Below are positions 14,368 through 21,535 of a stretch of DNA of 23,738 nt, one piece after another; the stretch's first letter is position 1; every line of letters starts with the position of its first letter. Made by a program: the position numbers and the translations under genes. Under the pieces are notes generated by a model. It did not search any database. It was not told where the DNA came from and saw nothing but the letters and a program-made list of their open reading frames with translations. The stretch comes from a virus: the IMG/VR virus record IMGVR_UViG_3300034108_001291, positions 1-23,738 of that record. One strand, written 5' to 3'.

Positions 14368-14375
14368 TATTTATA
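14368..14375 (+). promoter_or_regulatory. Late-promoter-like motif TATTTATA before terminase
   Basis: The octamer lies only three bases before the ATG at 14379. If it acts like a -10 element, the mRNA would be leaderless or nearly so. Confidence 0.5.
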
Positions 14376-14378
14376 TAT

Positions 14379-16163
14379 ATGAGTCAAAAAATAGAACAAT
14401 TAAAGGAGTATGCTCGTATAATAAAAGATACTCCATACGCACTTAAAACATATCTCCAAACCTTTGATAATACACAGAGAAAGTTTGTGCCATTAGAGTT
14501 GTTTCCTGATCAAATACAATTATTAAAAGATTACGAAACATATAATGAGAACATCACAAGAAAATATCGTCAAGCTGGTGTAACAACAGTAACGGCCGCA
14601 TGGTTATCAAAAAAATTACAATTAGCAAAACCAGAAAATCCAGAAAGGGTTTTGATTATCGCAAACAAACGTGATACCGCAATTGAGATGGCGAATAAAG
14701 TTCGTCACTTTTTAGATCAATGGCCAGAATGGATAAATGTTGGGTTTTCACCAGATAAAAATTCAGAAAGTAGATTTAGATTAAATAACGGATCTGAGGT
14801 AAAGGCTGTGGCCACATCTGCGGATGCTCTTCGTGGTTTTACACCAACAATATTAGTATTTGATGAGGCAGCATATATTGAGGCTGGAGATGACTTCTGG
14901 GCGGCTTCTATGGCCTCGTTATCAACCGGTGGTAAGATTATATTAATATCAACACCAAATGGCTACGATCCAATTTATTATGGTGTTTATGAACAAGCAA
15001 TTAGGGGTATTAATGATTTTCACATCACTGATTTAAGATGGTTTAAAGATCCTAGATATACTAAAGATTTGGTTTGGATTAAAGTTCCAGATATTGTACA
15101 TTATATGTTAAATAGAGAACAATATAATGATGATGAGGTTATTTTAAAAGAATTCGACATAACAAAATACAAAGAATTAATGGATAATGGGTATCAACCT
15201 TATTCATCTTGGTTTGAGTCAATGTCCAAAAAATTCAAATATGATAAGAGAAAAATTTCTCAAGAACTTGAATGTGATTTCTTAGGATCTGGTGATAGCG
15301 TAATACCAACCGAGACAATGGAAAAGATTGCTAAAACCATGATTAAACAACCAAAAGAAAAATATATGCAAGGATTGCTTTGGCAATGGAAAGAACCTGT
15401 TCAGGGGCATAGGTATATTATGGGAGTTGATGTTAGTAGAGGTGATAGTGAGGATTTTTCATCAATCAATATTATTGATTTCGATGAAAGAGAGCAAGTT
15501 GTTGAATATGTTGGTAAAATGCCACCAGATGATTTAGCGTCTGTTGCTTATAAATGGGGTATATTATATGATGCGTTTATTGTAATCGATATCACAGGTG
15601 GTATGGGTGTTGCAACATCAAGAAAATTGCAAGAAATGAATTATAAGAACTTATTCATTGATGGTATTAATACCAAGAATGTTTGGGAATATAATGCAAA
15701 AGCAATGGAAAAAATACCTGGAATTAATTTTAATAATAAAAGAACACAAATTGTTTCAGCATTTGAAGAACAACTCAGACATGATTTTATTGTTAGATCT
15801 AATAGGCTTTTAAATGAACTAAACACTTTTGTTTATATAAATGGTAGACCAGATCACATGAAAGGACAACATGATGATTCAATCATGAGTTTAGCTATTG
15901 CTTTGTATGCTGGAGAAATATCATTTACACAATTAGTTAGAAACGAACAACAGAATAAGGCTATGCTAGATTCTTGGGTTATGTCAGAAAGAACATATCA
16001 GTCACCACAAACAGAAAATTATTCATATGGAACTAGTTTCGATCAGGTTGGTATGATGCAAATTGATAGCTCACCATACGCAAAGAGTAGTTCTAACGGT
16101 ATACCAGCGAAAGAACAGTACAATCAATATTCCTGGTTATTCGGAACTAATAAAAAGGCTTGA
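14379..16163 (+). CDS. 17: Terminase large subunit (T4 gp17-type)
   Basis: I chose ATG 14379 (MSQKIEQLKEYAR, 594 residues), because the longer TTG start at 14352 lies within the upstream terminator. The ATPase domain has the motor signature YRQAGVTT (63-70) in place of a classical G-K-T/S Walker A, Walker B ILVFDE (158-163) and the coupling motif STPNG (191-195). The nuclease domain has GVDVSRGDSEDF with Asp351, FIVID with Asp404, and HDDS with Asp499/500, matching the acidic triad of gp17. It cuts concatemeric DNA and pumps it through the portal into the prohead. The portal gene follows after 48 bases. The T4 tail sheath and tube genes that lie between gp17 and gp20 are absent here. Confidence 0.96.
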   Translation: MSQKIEQLKEYARIIKDTPYALKTYLQTFDNTQRKFVPLELFPDQIQLLKDYETYNENITRKYRQAGVTTVTAAWLSKKLQLAKPENPERVLIIANKRDTAIEMANKVRHFLDQWPEWINVGFSPDKNSESRFRLNNGSEVKAVATSADALRGFTPTILVFDEAAYIEAGDDFWAASMASLSTGGKIILISTPNGYDPIYYGVYEQAIRGINDFHITDLRWFKDPRYTKDLVWIKVPDIVHYMLNREQYNDDEVILKEFDITKYKELMDNGYQPYSSWFESMSKKFKYDKRKISQELECDFLGSGDSVIPTETMEKIAKTMIKQPKEKYMQGLLWQWKEPVQGHRYIMGVDVSRGDSEDFSSINIIDFDEREQVVEYVGKMPPDDLASVAYKWGILYDAFIVIDITGGMGVATSRKLQEMNYKNLFIDGINTKNVWEYNAKAMEKIPGINFNNKRTQIVSAFEEQLRHDFIVRSNRLLNELNTFVYINGRPDHMKGQHDDSIMSLAIALYAGEISFTQLVRNEQQNKAMLDSWVMSERTYQSPQTENYSYGTSFDQVGMMQIDSSPYAKSSSNGIPAKEQYNQYSWLFGTNKKA

Positions 16164-16199
16164 TAATTCAATAAAAATTGATTAGATTAATTACAATAG

Positions 16200-16207
16200 T
16201 ATTTATA
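16200..16207 (+). promoter_or_regulatory. Late-promoter-like motif TATTTATA before portal
   Basis: The octamer lies four bases before the portal ATG at 16212, in the only gap between terminase and portal. Confidence 0.5.
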
Positions 16208-16211
16208 TAGT

Positions 16212-18017
16212 ATGGCGAATCAAGATTTGACAGTTTTTCAGAAATTAACTAAGATATTTGGCTTCCAGAATAAGGGAGAACAAAGTCCTCCGTCTTTTAA
16301 TTTTTCAAGAGAAGAGTTATTAAAGACCGATGATCCCGTTGAATTTGAAAAAGCTAGGTTACAAGCACAACAGTCTCAATATCTTTTTGATAAGTGGGCA
16401 AAATTAGATAATTCATTATATAACCAATCAGTATATTATGAACCAAATAGACTATCAGCATATTATGATTATGAGTCTATGGAGTTTACACCTGAGGTGT
16501 CAGCAGCATTGGACATTTATGCGGAAGAATCTACAACGGTTTCTGAAAAGGGATATATTTTAAATGTATATTCCGAATCAAAAAGAGTAAAGAACGTTTT
16601 AATAGATCTATTTGAAAATAGATTAGATATAAACACTAACCTACAAATGTGGGCTAGAAATGTGTGTAAGTATGGTGACAACTTTGTTTATTTAAAGAGT
16701 GATCCAGAAAGAGGTATTGTTGGTTGTCAACAATTACCTAATATTGAAATTGAAAGACTTGAAGGTGCACAATCAAGAACACCAAACTCTGGTGATCTAA
16801 AATCCCCAATTCGCGAATTGAGATTCCAATGGAAAAATAAGGATATGGAATTTCAGTCTTGGGAACTTGCACATTTTAGATTATTGGGTGATGATAGAAA
16901 GTTACCATATGGTACTTCTATGTTAGATAAGATTAGAAGAATTTGGAAACAACTTTTACTTGCTGAAGATGCCATGTTAATTTATAGAACATCAAGGGCT
17001 CCAGAAAGACGTGTATTCAAGATTTTTGTTGGTAATATGGATGATAAGGATATTGAACCATATGTACAACGTGTTGCAAACAAATTTAAAAGAGATCAGG
17101 TAGTAGATAGTAGAAATGGTCAAGTAGACATGAGATACAATCAAATGGCTGTTGATCAAGATTATTTTATTCCTGTTCGTGATCCTGCGGCCCCAAGTCC
17201 AATTGAAACATTAGCCGGTGCGCAAAACTTAGGTGAGATTGCGGATATTGAATATATTCAAAAGAAATTATTGGCAGCACTTCGTATTCCTAAGGCGTTC
17301 TTAGGGTTTGAAGAGGTTGTTGGTGACGGTAAGAATCTTGCTTTAATGGATATTCGTTTTGCAAGAACAATCAATAGAATTCAAAAATCTTTAATACAAG
17401 AATTAAATAAAATCGCTTTAATTCACTTATATCTTTTAGGATTAGAGGATGAATTAGAAAACTTTACATTAGGTTTAACAAACCCTTCTTCACAAGCAGA
17501 TTTATTAAAAATTGAGCAGTGGAAAGAAAAGGTTACATTATATAAAGATGCAACTTCAGATCAATCTCAAGTGGGTATATTACCAGTATCACATACGTGG
17601 GCTAAAAAGAATATTCTTGGTATGAGTGATAATGAAGTGTTGTTAGATTTACAACAACAACGTCTTGAAAGAGCTATGGGAGCTGAATTACAAAATACAG
17701 CACAGATCATTAAAAGGTCTGGTGTGTTTGATGAGGTTGATAGTAAGTATGGTATTCCGGAAGAAGAAAGAGCGGAAATTGAAGCACAAGCGAACGCTGA
17801 CGGTGATGAAGGTGCATTGGGCGGAGGTATGCCACCTAGTCCATCATCAGAACCACCTGGAGAGGCTTCTGAACCATTAAGTGAAAGAAAAAAGTTTAGT
17901 AAAATCAGAAGTGTTTTAGGGGAATCACAAGAAAATAATGATTTATTTAATCTTGAAAAGGCACAGAAGAATATTTATGAAATAGAAAATAAATTGAACG
18001 ACATTATAAACGATTAA
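16212..18017 (+). CDS. 20: Portal vertex protein (T4 gp20-type)
   Basis: The 601-residue protein (T4 gp20 is 524) has the gp20 layout: LSAYYDYESMEFTPEVSAALDIYAEE (in part DYESMEFTPEV) near 75-105, then KYGDNFVYLK, SWELAHFRL, a segment with PYGTSMLDKIRRIWKQLLLAEDAMLIYR (key part MLDKIRRIW), and APERRVFKIFVGN. These are hallmark portal segments that precede the stem and clip. The C-terminal 100 residues are Glu/Gln/Pro-rich and include LSERK at 556-560, a possible prohead-protease site. It forms the ring through which DNA enters and the tail attaches. It follows the terminase and is followed two bases later by the core-protein candidate, in the T4 order apart from missing tail genes. Confidence 0.95.
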   Translation: MANQDLTVFQKLTKIFGFQNKGEQSPPSFNFSREELLKTDDPVEFEKARLQAQQSQYLFDKWAKLDNSLYNQSVYYEPNRLSAYYDYESMEFTPEVSAALDIYAEESTTVSEKGYILNVYSESKRVKNVLIDLFENRLDINTNLQMWARNVCKYGDNFVYLKSDPERGIVGCQQLPNIEIERLEGAQSRTPNSGDLKSPIRELRFQWKNKDMEFQSWELAHFRLLGDDRKLPYGTSMLDKIRRIWKQLLLAEDAMLIYRTSRAPERRVFKIFVGNMDDKDIEPYVQRVANKFKRDQVVDSRNGQVDMRYNQMAVDQDYFIPVRDPAAPSPIETLAGAQNLGEIADIEYIQKKLLAALRIPKAFLGFEEVVGDGKNLALMDIRFARTINRIQKSLIQELNKIALIHLYLLGLEDELENFTLGLTNPSSQADLLKIEQWKEKVTLYKDATSDQSQVGILPVSHTWAKKNILGMSDNEVLLDLQQQRLERAMGAELQNTAQIIKRSGVFDEVDSKYGIPEEERAEIEAQANADGDEGALGGGMPPSPSSEPPGEASEPLSERKKFSKIRSVLGESQENNDLFNLEKAQKNIYEIENKLNDIIND

Positions 18018-18019
18018 AA

Positions 18020-18763
18020 ATGAACAGAATTGGGATTATAAAGAGCAAACTCTTAAAAAAACTAACAGAATCATATGGTTCTAACAATAAATCTGAAATG
18101 AAAAACATTTTAAAATCTGTTGTTGAGAATAAGGAGTTCAAGGAGATGTATCTTTTCTACGAGGAAATTGAAAATAAATATTTTGAAGATAAGGAAATAG
18201 CTAAATTATATGTTGAAGGTATTGATACCGAAATGGTAAAACAACAAGTTAAAAATTTAAAAACATTCTGTGAATCACTAGATAAGAAGTTAGGGGATAT
18301 TGAGGTGACAACAAATGAAATATATGAGGCTTTAGATCAATTGGGATCTGAAGATTCGTTATCAAACCTTGAAAAGAAAATTGTGGCAAAAAAGAGACTA
18401 ATTGAACATTTAACAACTAAAAAATCAGTAGAAAACATCTCTGAGAGTAAAACTTACACAGCAAATGAAAATTTGTTACATGCAGTATTGGTAAATAATT
18501 TCAATAATCTATACGAAAATACATTATCTAAAGAAGATAAAGAGGCACTTAAGAATATTTTGGATATAAACGGTGAAGAGTTATTAACTAAAACATCTGA
18601 ACTAAAAGAAACAATTCTTTCTAAAGTTACAAATATTTTATCAGAATCTAAAGATGCTGATTTGGAAACAAAACTTAAATCAGTTAGAAATGAGGTTAAT
18701 TCGATGACTCCATCAAAATACAATTATTACAGATTAACACAACTTAAAAATGGTCTTGATTAA
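18020..18763 (+). CDS. Helical prohead-core candidate downstream of portal
   Basis: The 247-residue protein is Lys/Glu/Leu-rich and almost entirely helical by eye, with long heptad-like stretches (VKQQVKNLKTFCESLDKKL around 73-91; LSNLEKKIVAKKRLIEHL around 114-131). In T4, small core proteins (gp67, gp68) follow the portal at this place, so a core or scaffold role fits. It carries a basic N-terminal peptide with LTE-S at 15-18, plus ISESK at 140-144 and LSESK at 207-211, all candidate sites for the gp21-type protease. The ATG lies two bases after the portal stop. Its own stop overlaps the stop of the convergent bS21 gene inside a two-way terminator. Homology to gp67/68 was not seen; the call rests on position and composition. 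Confidence 0.7.
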   Translation: MNRIGIIKSKLLKKLTESYGSNNKSEMKNILKSVVENKEFKEMYLFYEEIENKYFEDKEIAKLYVEGIDTEMVKQQVKNLKTFCESLDKKLGDIEVTTNEIYEALDQLGSEDSLSNLEKKIVAKKRLIEHLTTKKSVENISESKTYTANENLLHAVLVNNFNNLYENTLSKEDKEALKNILDINGEELLTKTSELKETILSKVTNILSESKDADLETKLKSVRNEVNSMTPSKYNYYRLTQLKNGLD

Positions 18764-18779
18764 ATCAGACCATTTTTTA
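18746..18779. terminator. Bidirectional terminator spanning both stop codons
   Basis: AAAAATGGTCT and AGACCATTTTTT pair around TGATTAAATC, with T runs on both strands. The stem holds the stop codons of the core-protein candidate (plus) and bS21 (minus), which overlap in TTAA. Confidence 0.85.
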
Positions 18780-18951
18780 ATTTTTCCACATAAACGGCTT
18801 TTAATACTTCAGCACGTTTTTTAACAGAGGGTTTTGTAAACGATTGTCTTTCTCTTAGATTTTGAATCTGTTTAGTTTTTTGTACCTTACTTTTGTAAGT
18901 TTTAAGAGCAGACTCAATGCTCTTTTCTTTTTTCATATCAATTATAATCAT
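18760..18951 (-). CDS. rpsU: Ribosomal protein bS21
   Basis: The 63-residue protein matches small-subunit protein bS21, especially the Bacteroidota form. An initial II-I segment leads to KSIESALKTYKSKVQKTKQI, then the hallmark NLRERQSFTKPSVKKRAEVLKA (key part RERQSFTKPSVKKR), and a short C-terminus. bS21 sits by the 3' end of 16S rRNA and the mRNA exit channel; in Flavobacteria it helps to hide the anti-Shine-Dalgarno tail, as is known for that group. Viral bS21 genes have been reported in other phages. Here it is the only minus-strand gene in the head module, has a TATTTATA motif just upstream (18963-18956 on the minus strand), and no Shine-Dalgarno site. It would replace or supplement host bS21 to favour phage mRNAs. 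Confidence 0.9.
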   Translation of the reverse strand: MIIIDMKKEKSIESALKTYKSKVQKTKQIQNLRERQSFTKPSVKKRAEVLKAVYVEKLKNGLI

Positions 18952-18955
18952 ATAT

Positions 18956-18963
18956 TATAAATA
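18956..18963 (-). promoter_or_regulatory. Late-promoter-like motif TATTTATA, minus strand, before bS21
   Basis: Read on the minus strand, the octamer lies four bases before the bS21 ATG at 18951. Its presence on the strand of the only reversed gene supports a strand-specific role. An imperfect repeat GGAAT...ATTCC lies upstream at 18981-19000. Confidence 0.55.
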
Positions 18964-19050
18964 TTTTCATTTAATCTTTTGGAATATTAAAAAAAATTCC
19001 TTATTTTATATCTTATCACCATAATATAATTAAAATTATGAAAAAAATTA

Positions 19051-19479
19051 ATGAAAATCGGAAAATATATTCCATTAGGCGATCACAAAGATGTAAAAGT
19101 TGGCTATGGAACAGTAGATTTTAAAAATCTTAAAACAGTTTATGTAAAAATGAATGCATGGGTAGAACCCAATAATGAAAATGAAGACTTTAACAAAACA
19201 ATCTCTAAAGCAAGAAAAAAAATGAAAGACTTTATTAGAGAGTATAATTTAGGTGAAAATTTCAAAAAAGAAAGTATTGTTGATTTAGATATTAGGACAA
19301 AAGGGATAAAGATGAATAAAAGATCATTTATGAATTTAGAAATCACATTATTCGTAGATAAATTTTTTGATGTTAAGTCTAATTTAGTTAAAAACTTACT
19401 TAAAACCTTCACTCACGAGTCAATAGATAGTTGTTTAGCGGATAAAACATTATTCAATTTTAATAAAACTAAGATTTGA
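19051..19479 (+). CDS. Unknown protein between bS21 and prohead protease
   Basis: The 142-residue protein has a beta-rich N-terminus (KIGKYIPLGDHKDVKVGYGTVDF, in part DHKDVKVGYG; then TVYVKMNAWVEP), a charged helix (SKARKKMKDFIREY at about 51-64), a strand pair (SIVDLDIRTKGIKM; LEITLFVDKFFDV), and a final helix. No signal peptide or known catalytic motif is visible. A nearby ATG at 19038 is out of frame and gives only a short peptide. Position next to gp21 suggests a head-assembly role, but no homology was recognised. It diverges from bS21 across about 100 bases of AT-rich sequence. Confidence 0.65.
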   Translation: MKIGKYIPLGDHKDVKVGYGTVDFKNLKTVYVKMNAWVEPNNENEDFNKTISKARKKMKDFIREYNLGENFKKESIVDLDIRTKGIKMNKRSFMNLEITLFVDKFFDVKSNLVKNLLKTFTHESIDSCLADKTLFNFNKTKI

Positions 19480-19493
19480 TTCTATTATCCTTG

Positions 19494-19501
19494 TATTTAT
19501 A
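19494..19501 (+). promoter_or_regulatory. Late-promoter-like motif TATTTATA before protease gene
   Basis: The octamer lies 20 bases before the protease ATG and overlaps by one base the start of a perfect 20-base palindrome (19501-19520). Confidence 0.55.
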
Positions 19502-19520
19502 TGATATATTAATATATCAT
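19501..19520. repeat. Perfect 20-base palindrome at the protease leader
   Basis: ATGATATATT and its reverse complement abut with no spacer, ending one base before the protease ATG. It could be a dimer-binding operator or, as RNA, a weak hairpin near the start codon. Confidence 0.6.
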
Positions 19521-19521
19521 A

Positions 19522-20211
19522 ATGAAAATATTAGGACCTAACGACTCTGGAAGAGGACTACTGATTGAATATGACGCAGGTCACATATCTCCAGAAGAAT
19601 TAAAAAACAAAAATATAATAACAGAAATACAGAATAAGGATACCGACCAGGATCTTATTCTGTATGCTGTTTTACAAAAATACGATACCCCAAATAAGAA
19701 CGGTAGGATTTATCCTGAGATGTTACTTAAAAGGGAAAATGAAAAGTATCAACAAATAATGAGCAAGGGTTCCGCCCTTAATGAGCTCAATCATCCGTCA
19801 TCATCACTTATTGATTTAGATAGAGTTTCCCATACAATCACCGAAACGTGGTGGGATGGTAAAACTTTAATGGGTAAAATAAAAATATTAACATCTCCAG
19901 GTTGGAAAAAAATGGGGATTGTTAGTTGTAAAGGTGATCAAGCAGCCATGCTACTTCTAAATGGCGTTACATTAGGTATATCTTCAAGAGGTGTTGGATC
20001 ATTAAAACAAATAAAGGGACAAAACATTGTACAAGATGATTTTGAATTAGTTTGTTTTGATTTGGTATCATCACCATCAACACCAGGTGCTTACGTTTTT
20101 CAAGACATTGCGGATAAAGATAAATTTAACGAAACCGTTGAAGAAAAGTCTACTATGGATGATAGAATGAAGAAATTAATGGGTAATCTTGATACTTTTC
20201 TTAAACGATAA
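19522..20211 (+). CDS. 21: Prohead core protease (T4 gp21-type)
   Basis: The 229-residue protein matches the T4 gp21 family of serine proteases with the herpesvirus-protease-like fold. The His is His91 in ELNHPSS (88-94). The Ser is S154 or S155 in LGISSRGVGS (151-160), and a central PNKNGRIYPEMLL (58-69) is family-typical. Near the end, FELVCFDLVSSPSTPGAYVF (174-193, key part DLVSSPSTPGA) is the conserved C-terminal motif. It is assembled in the prohead and cleaves scaffold, capsid and internal proteins after I/L-x-E. Candidate sites in this window fit that rule. A TATTTATA motif and a perfect palindrome precede the start, and the scaffold gene follows after 91 bases. Confidence 0.95.
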   Translation: MKILGPNDSGRGLLIEYDAGHISPEELKNKNIITEIQNKDTDQDLILYAVLQKYDTPNKNGRIYPEMLLKRENEKYQQIMSKGSALNELNHPSSSLIDLDRVSHTITETWWDGKTLMGKIKILTSPGWKKMGIVSCKGDQAAMLLLNGVTLGISSRGVGSLKQIKGQNIVQDDFELVCFDLVSSPSTPGAYVFQDIADKDKFNETVEEKSTMDDRMKKLMGNLDTFLKR

Positions 20212-20274
20212 TATTAAAACAATAAAAAATCATCTATTTTGATATTAAAAAAGAGATTTTTTTAAATATACACA

Positions 20275-20282
20275 TATTTATA
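20275..20282 (+). promoter_or_regulatory. Late-promoter-like motif TATTTATA before scaffold gene
   Basis: The octamer lies 20 bases before the scaffold ATG at 20303, matching the spacing at the protease gene. Confidence 0.55.
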
Positions 20283-20302
20283 TAGTAAATCAAACAAAAA
20301 TA

Positions 20303-21502
20303 ATGAGCGAAAAATCGATTTTAGAACAAGCACTACTTCAAGTAAATACACTTGAAGAAGCAGTAAAGCAAAATGCAAAAGGTATACTTTCTTCAGTAAT
20401 GAAGCAAGAACTAAACGAATTGCTTAAAGAATCAGAAGAAGAGGAAGAAGTAGCAGATAATGCTATGGATCCTAAAGTAGAGGAAAACGACATGTCAGAG
20501 CAGCCAGATTCAGATGATGAAGAAGCTGATGATGAAGATGAAATGCCCTCGATAAATGATGAACCATCAAAAGATATCGATGGTGAAGACGAAGAAGATG
20601 AAGACGATATGTTTTCAACTGACGACGAATCACCTGAAATGGAAGACGATGAGTTACCATCTATGGATGATATGGCATCAGATGATGACGATACATTAGA
20701 CATGACAGGAGCTCCAGATGAGGAGGTTCTAAAGGTGTTTAAAGCAATGTCAGATGAAGATGGTATTATTGTTAAAAAAGACGGTAATAATATTGAACTT
20801 ACAGATGCTGATGATGAGTACATTATTAAGTTAGACGAATCAGAAGAAGAGGAAGAAGAAATGTCTGAAGACTGGACTGAAGAGGAAGCTAGCGATGATG
20901 TTGCAGATGACGAAACCATCTATGAAATTGAGTTAGATGATGAACCAGAAGACGAAACTGAAATGTCTGAAGAAGATATGCCAGCTGAAGAAGAGGTTGA
21001 TGAAGCTGCTCGTACTAAGTGGAACGTACATGGTGGTAAAAGATCTGGTTTAAAAAGTAAAAAAGTTTTTGCAGCTGGTGCTAAAAATGAATCTAAAGCA
21101 TCAACAAATGCAATTAACGAAGAAGTAGAAAATCTTAAAAAACAAAACAGCGAATATAAAAAAGCGTTGATTATGTTTAAAGATAAACTAAATGAAGTTG
21201 CTGTATTTAACGCAAATCTTGCTTATGCAACTAGATTATTCACTGAACATTCAACAACAAAACAAGAGAAATTGAATATTTTGAAGAAATTTGATTCAAT
21301 TTCAAATATAAAAGAATCTAAAAATCTTTACAATACTATTAAATCAGAATTAGATACTAAAAAACCAGTAACTGAATCTATAGTTAATAAGATTGTTAAT
21401 ACCGCATCAACATCTTCTTCTCAAGAAGTTTTATCTGAGTCAAAAGCTTATGAAGCACCTCAATTTAAGAGAATGAGAGATTTGATGAGTAAAATAAAAT
21501 AA
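20303..21502 (+). CDS. 22: Prohead scaffolding core protein (T4 gp22-like)
   Basis: The 399-residue protein has a helical N-terminus (1-48), then a very acidic and low-complexity region (about 49-235) with runs of Glu/Asp and repeated DDE/DEE motifs. A basic patch follows (KWNVHGGKRSGLKSKK, about 242-257), then a helical C-terminal domain with coiled-coil character (EEVENLKKQNSEYKKALIMFK). Between protease and capsid genes, and with this acidic/helical make-up, it fits gp22, although the sequence itself is too simple for a firm homology claim by eye. Two motifs stand out: LLKE-S at the acidic boundary and LSESK near 377-381. Cleavage there would help clear the core before packaging. Reverse-strand Ser-rich frames over this gene are shadows. 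Confidence 0.87.
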   Translation: MSEKSILEQALLQVNTLEEAVKQNAKGILSSVMKQELNELLKESEEEEEVADNAMDPKVEENDMSEQPDSDDEEADDEDEMPSINDEPSKDIDGEDEEDEDDMFSTDDESPEMEDDELPSMDDMASDDDDTLDMTGAPDEEVLKVFKAMSDEDGIIVKKDGNNIELTDADDEYIIKLDESEEEEEEMSEDWTEEEASDDVADDETIYEIELDDEPEDETEMSEEDMPAEEEVDEAARTKWNVHGGKRSGLKSKKVFAAGAKNESKASTNAINEEVENLKKQNSEYKKALIMFKDKLNEVAVFNANLAYATRLFTEHSTTKQEKLNILKKFDSISNIKESKNLYNTIKSELDTKKPVTESIVNKIVNTASTSSSQEVLSESKAYEAPQFKRMRDLMSKIK

Positions 21503-21535
21503 TAAATAAAAAAAACAAAAACCAAATATTTTAAA

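Noticed and set aside
14352-14378. TTG start adding nine residues to the terminase
   Set aside because: It lies in the terminator hairpin and promoter-like motif; the ATG at 14379 follows the usual late-gene layout.
14565-14588. Missing Walker A lysine read as terminase inactivation
   Set aside because: All other motor and nuclease motifs are intact and the gene is in its normal place before the portal; variant Walker A loops occur in terminases.
20338-20919. Ser-rich minus-strand frame opposite the scaffold gene
   Set aside because: It arises from the reverse reading of Glu/Asp codons in the acidic region of the scaffold.
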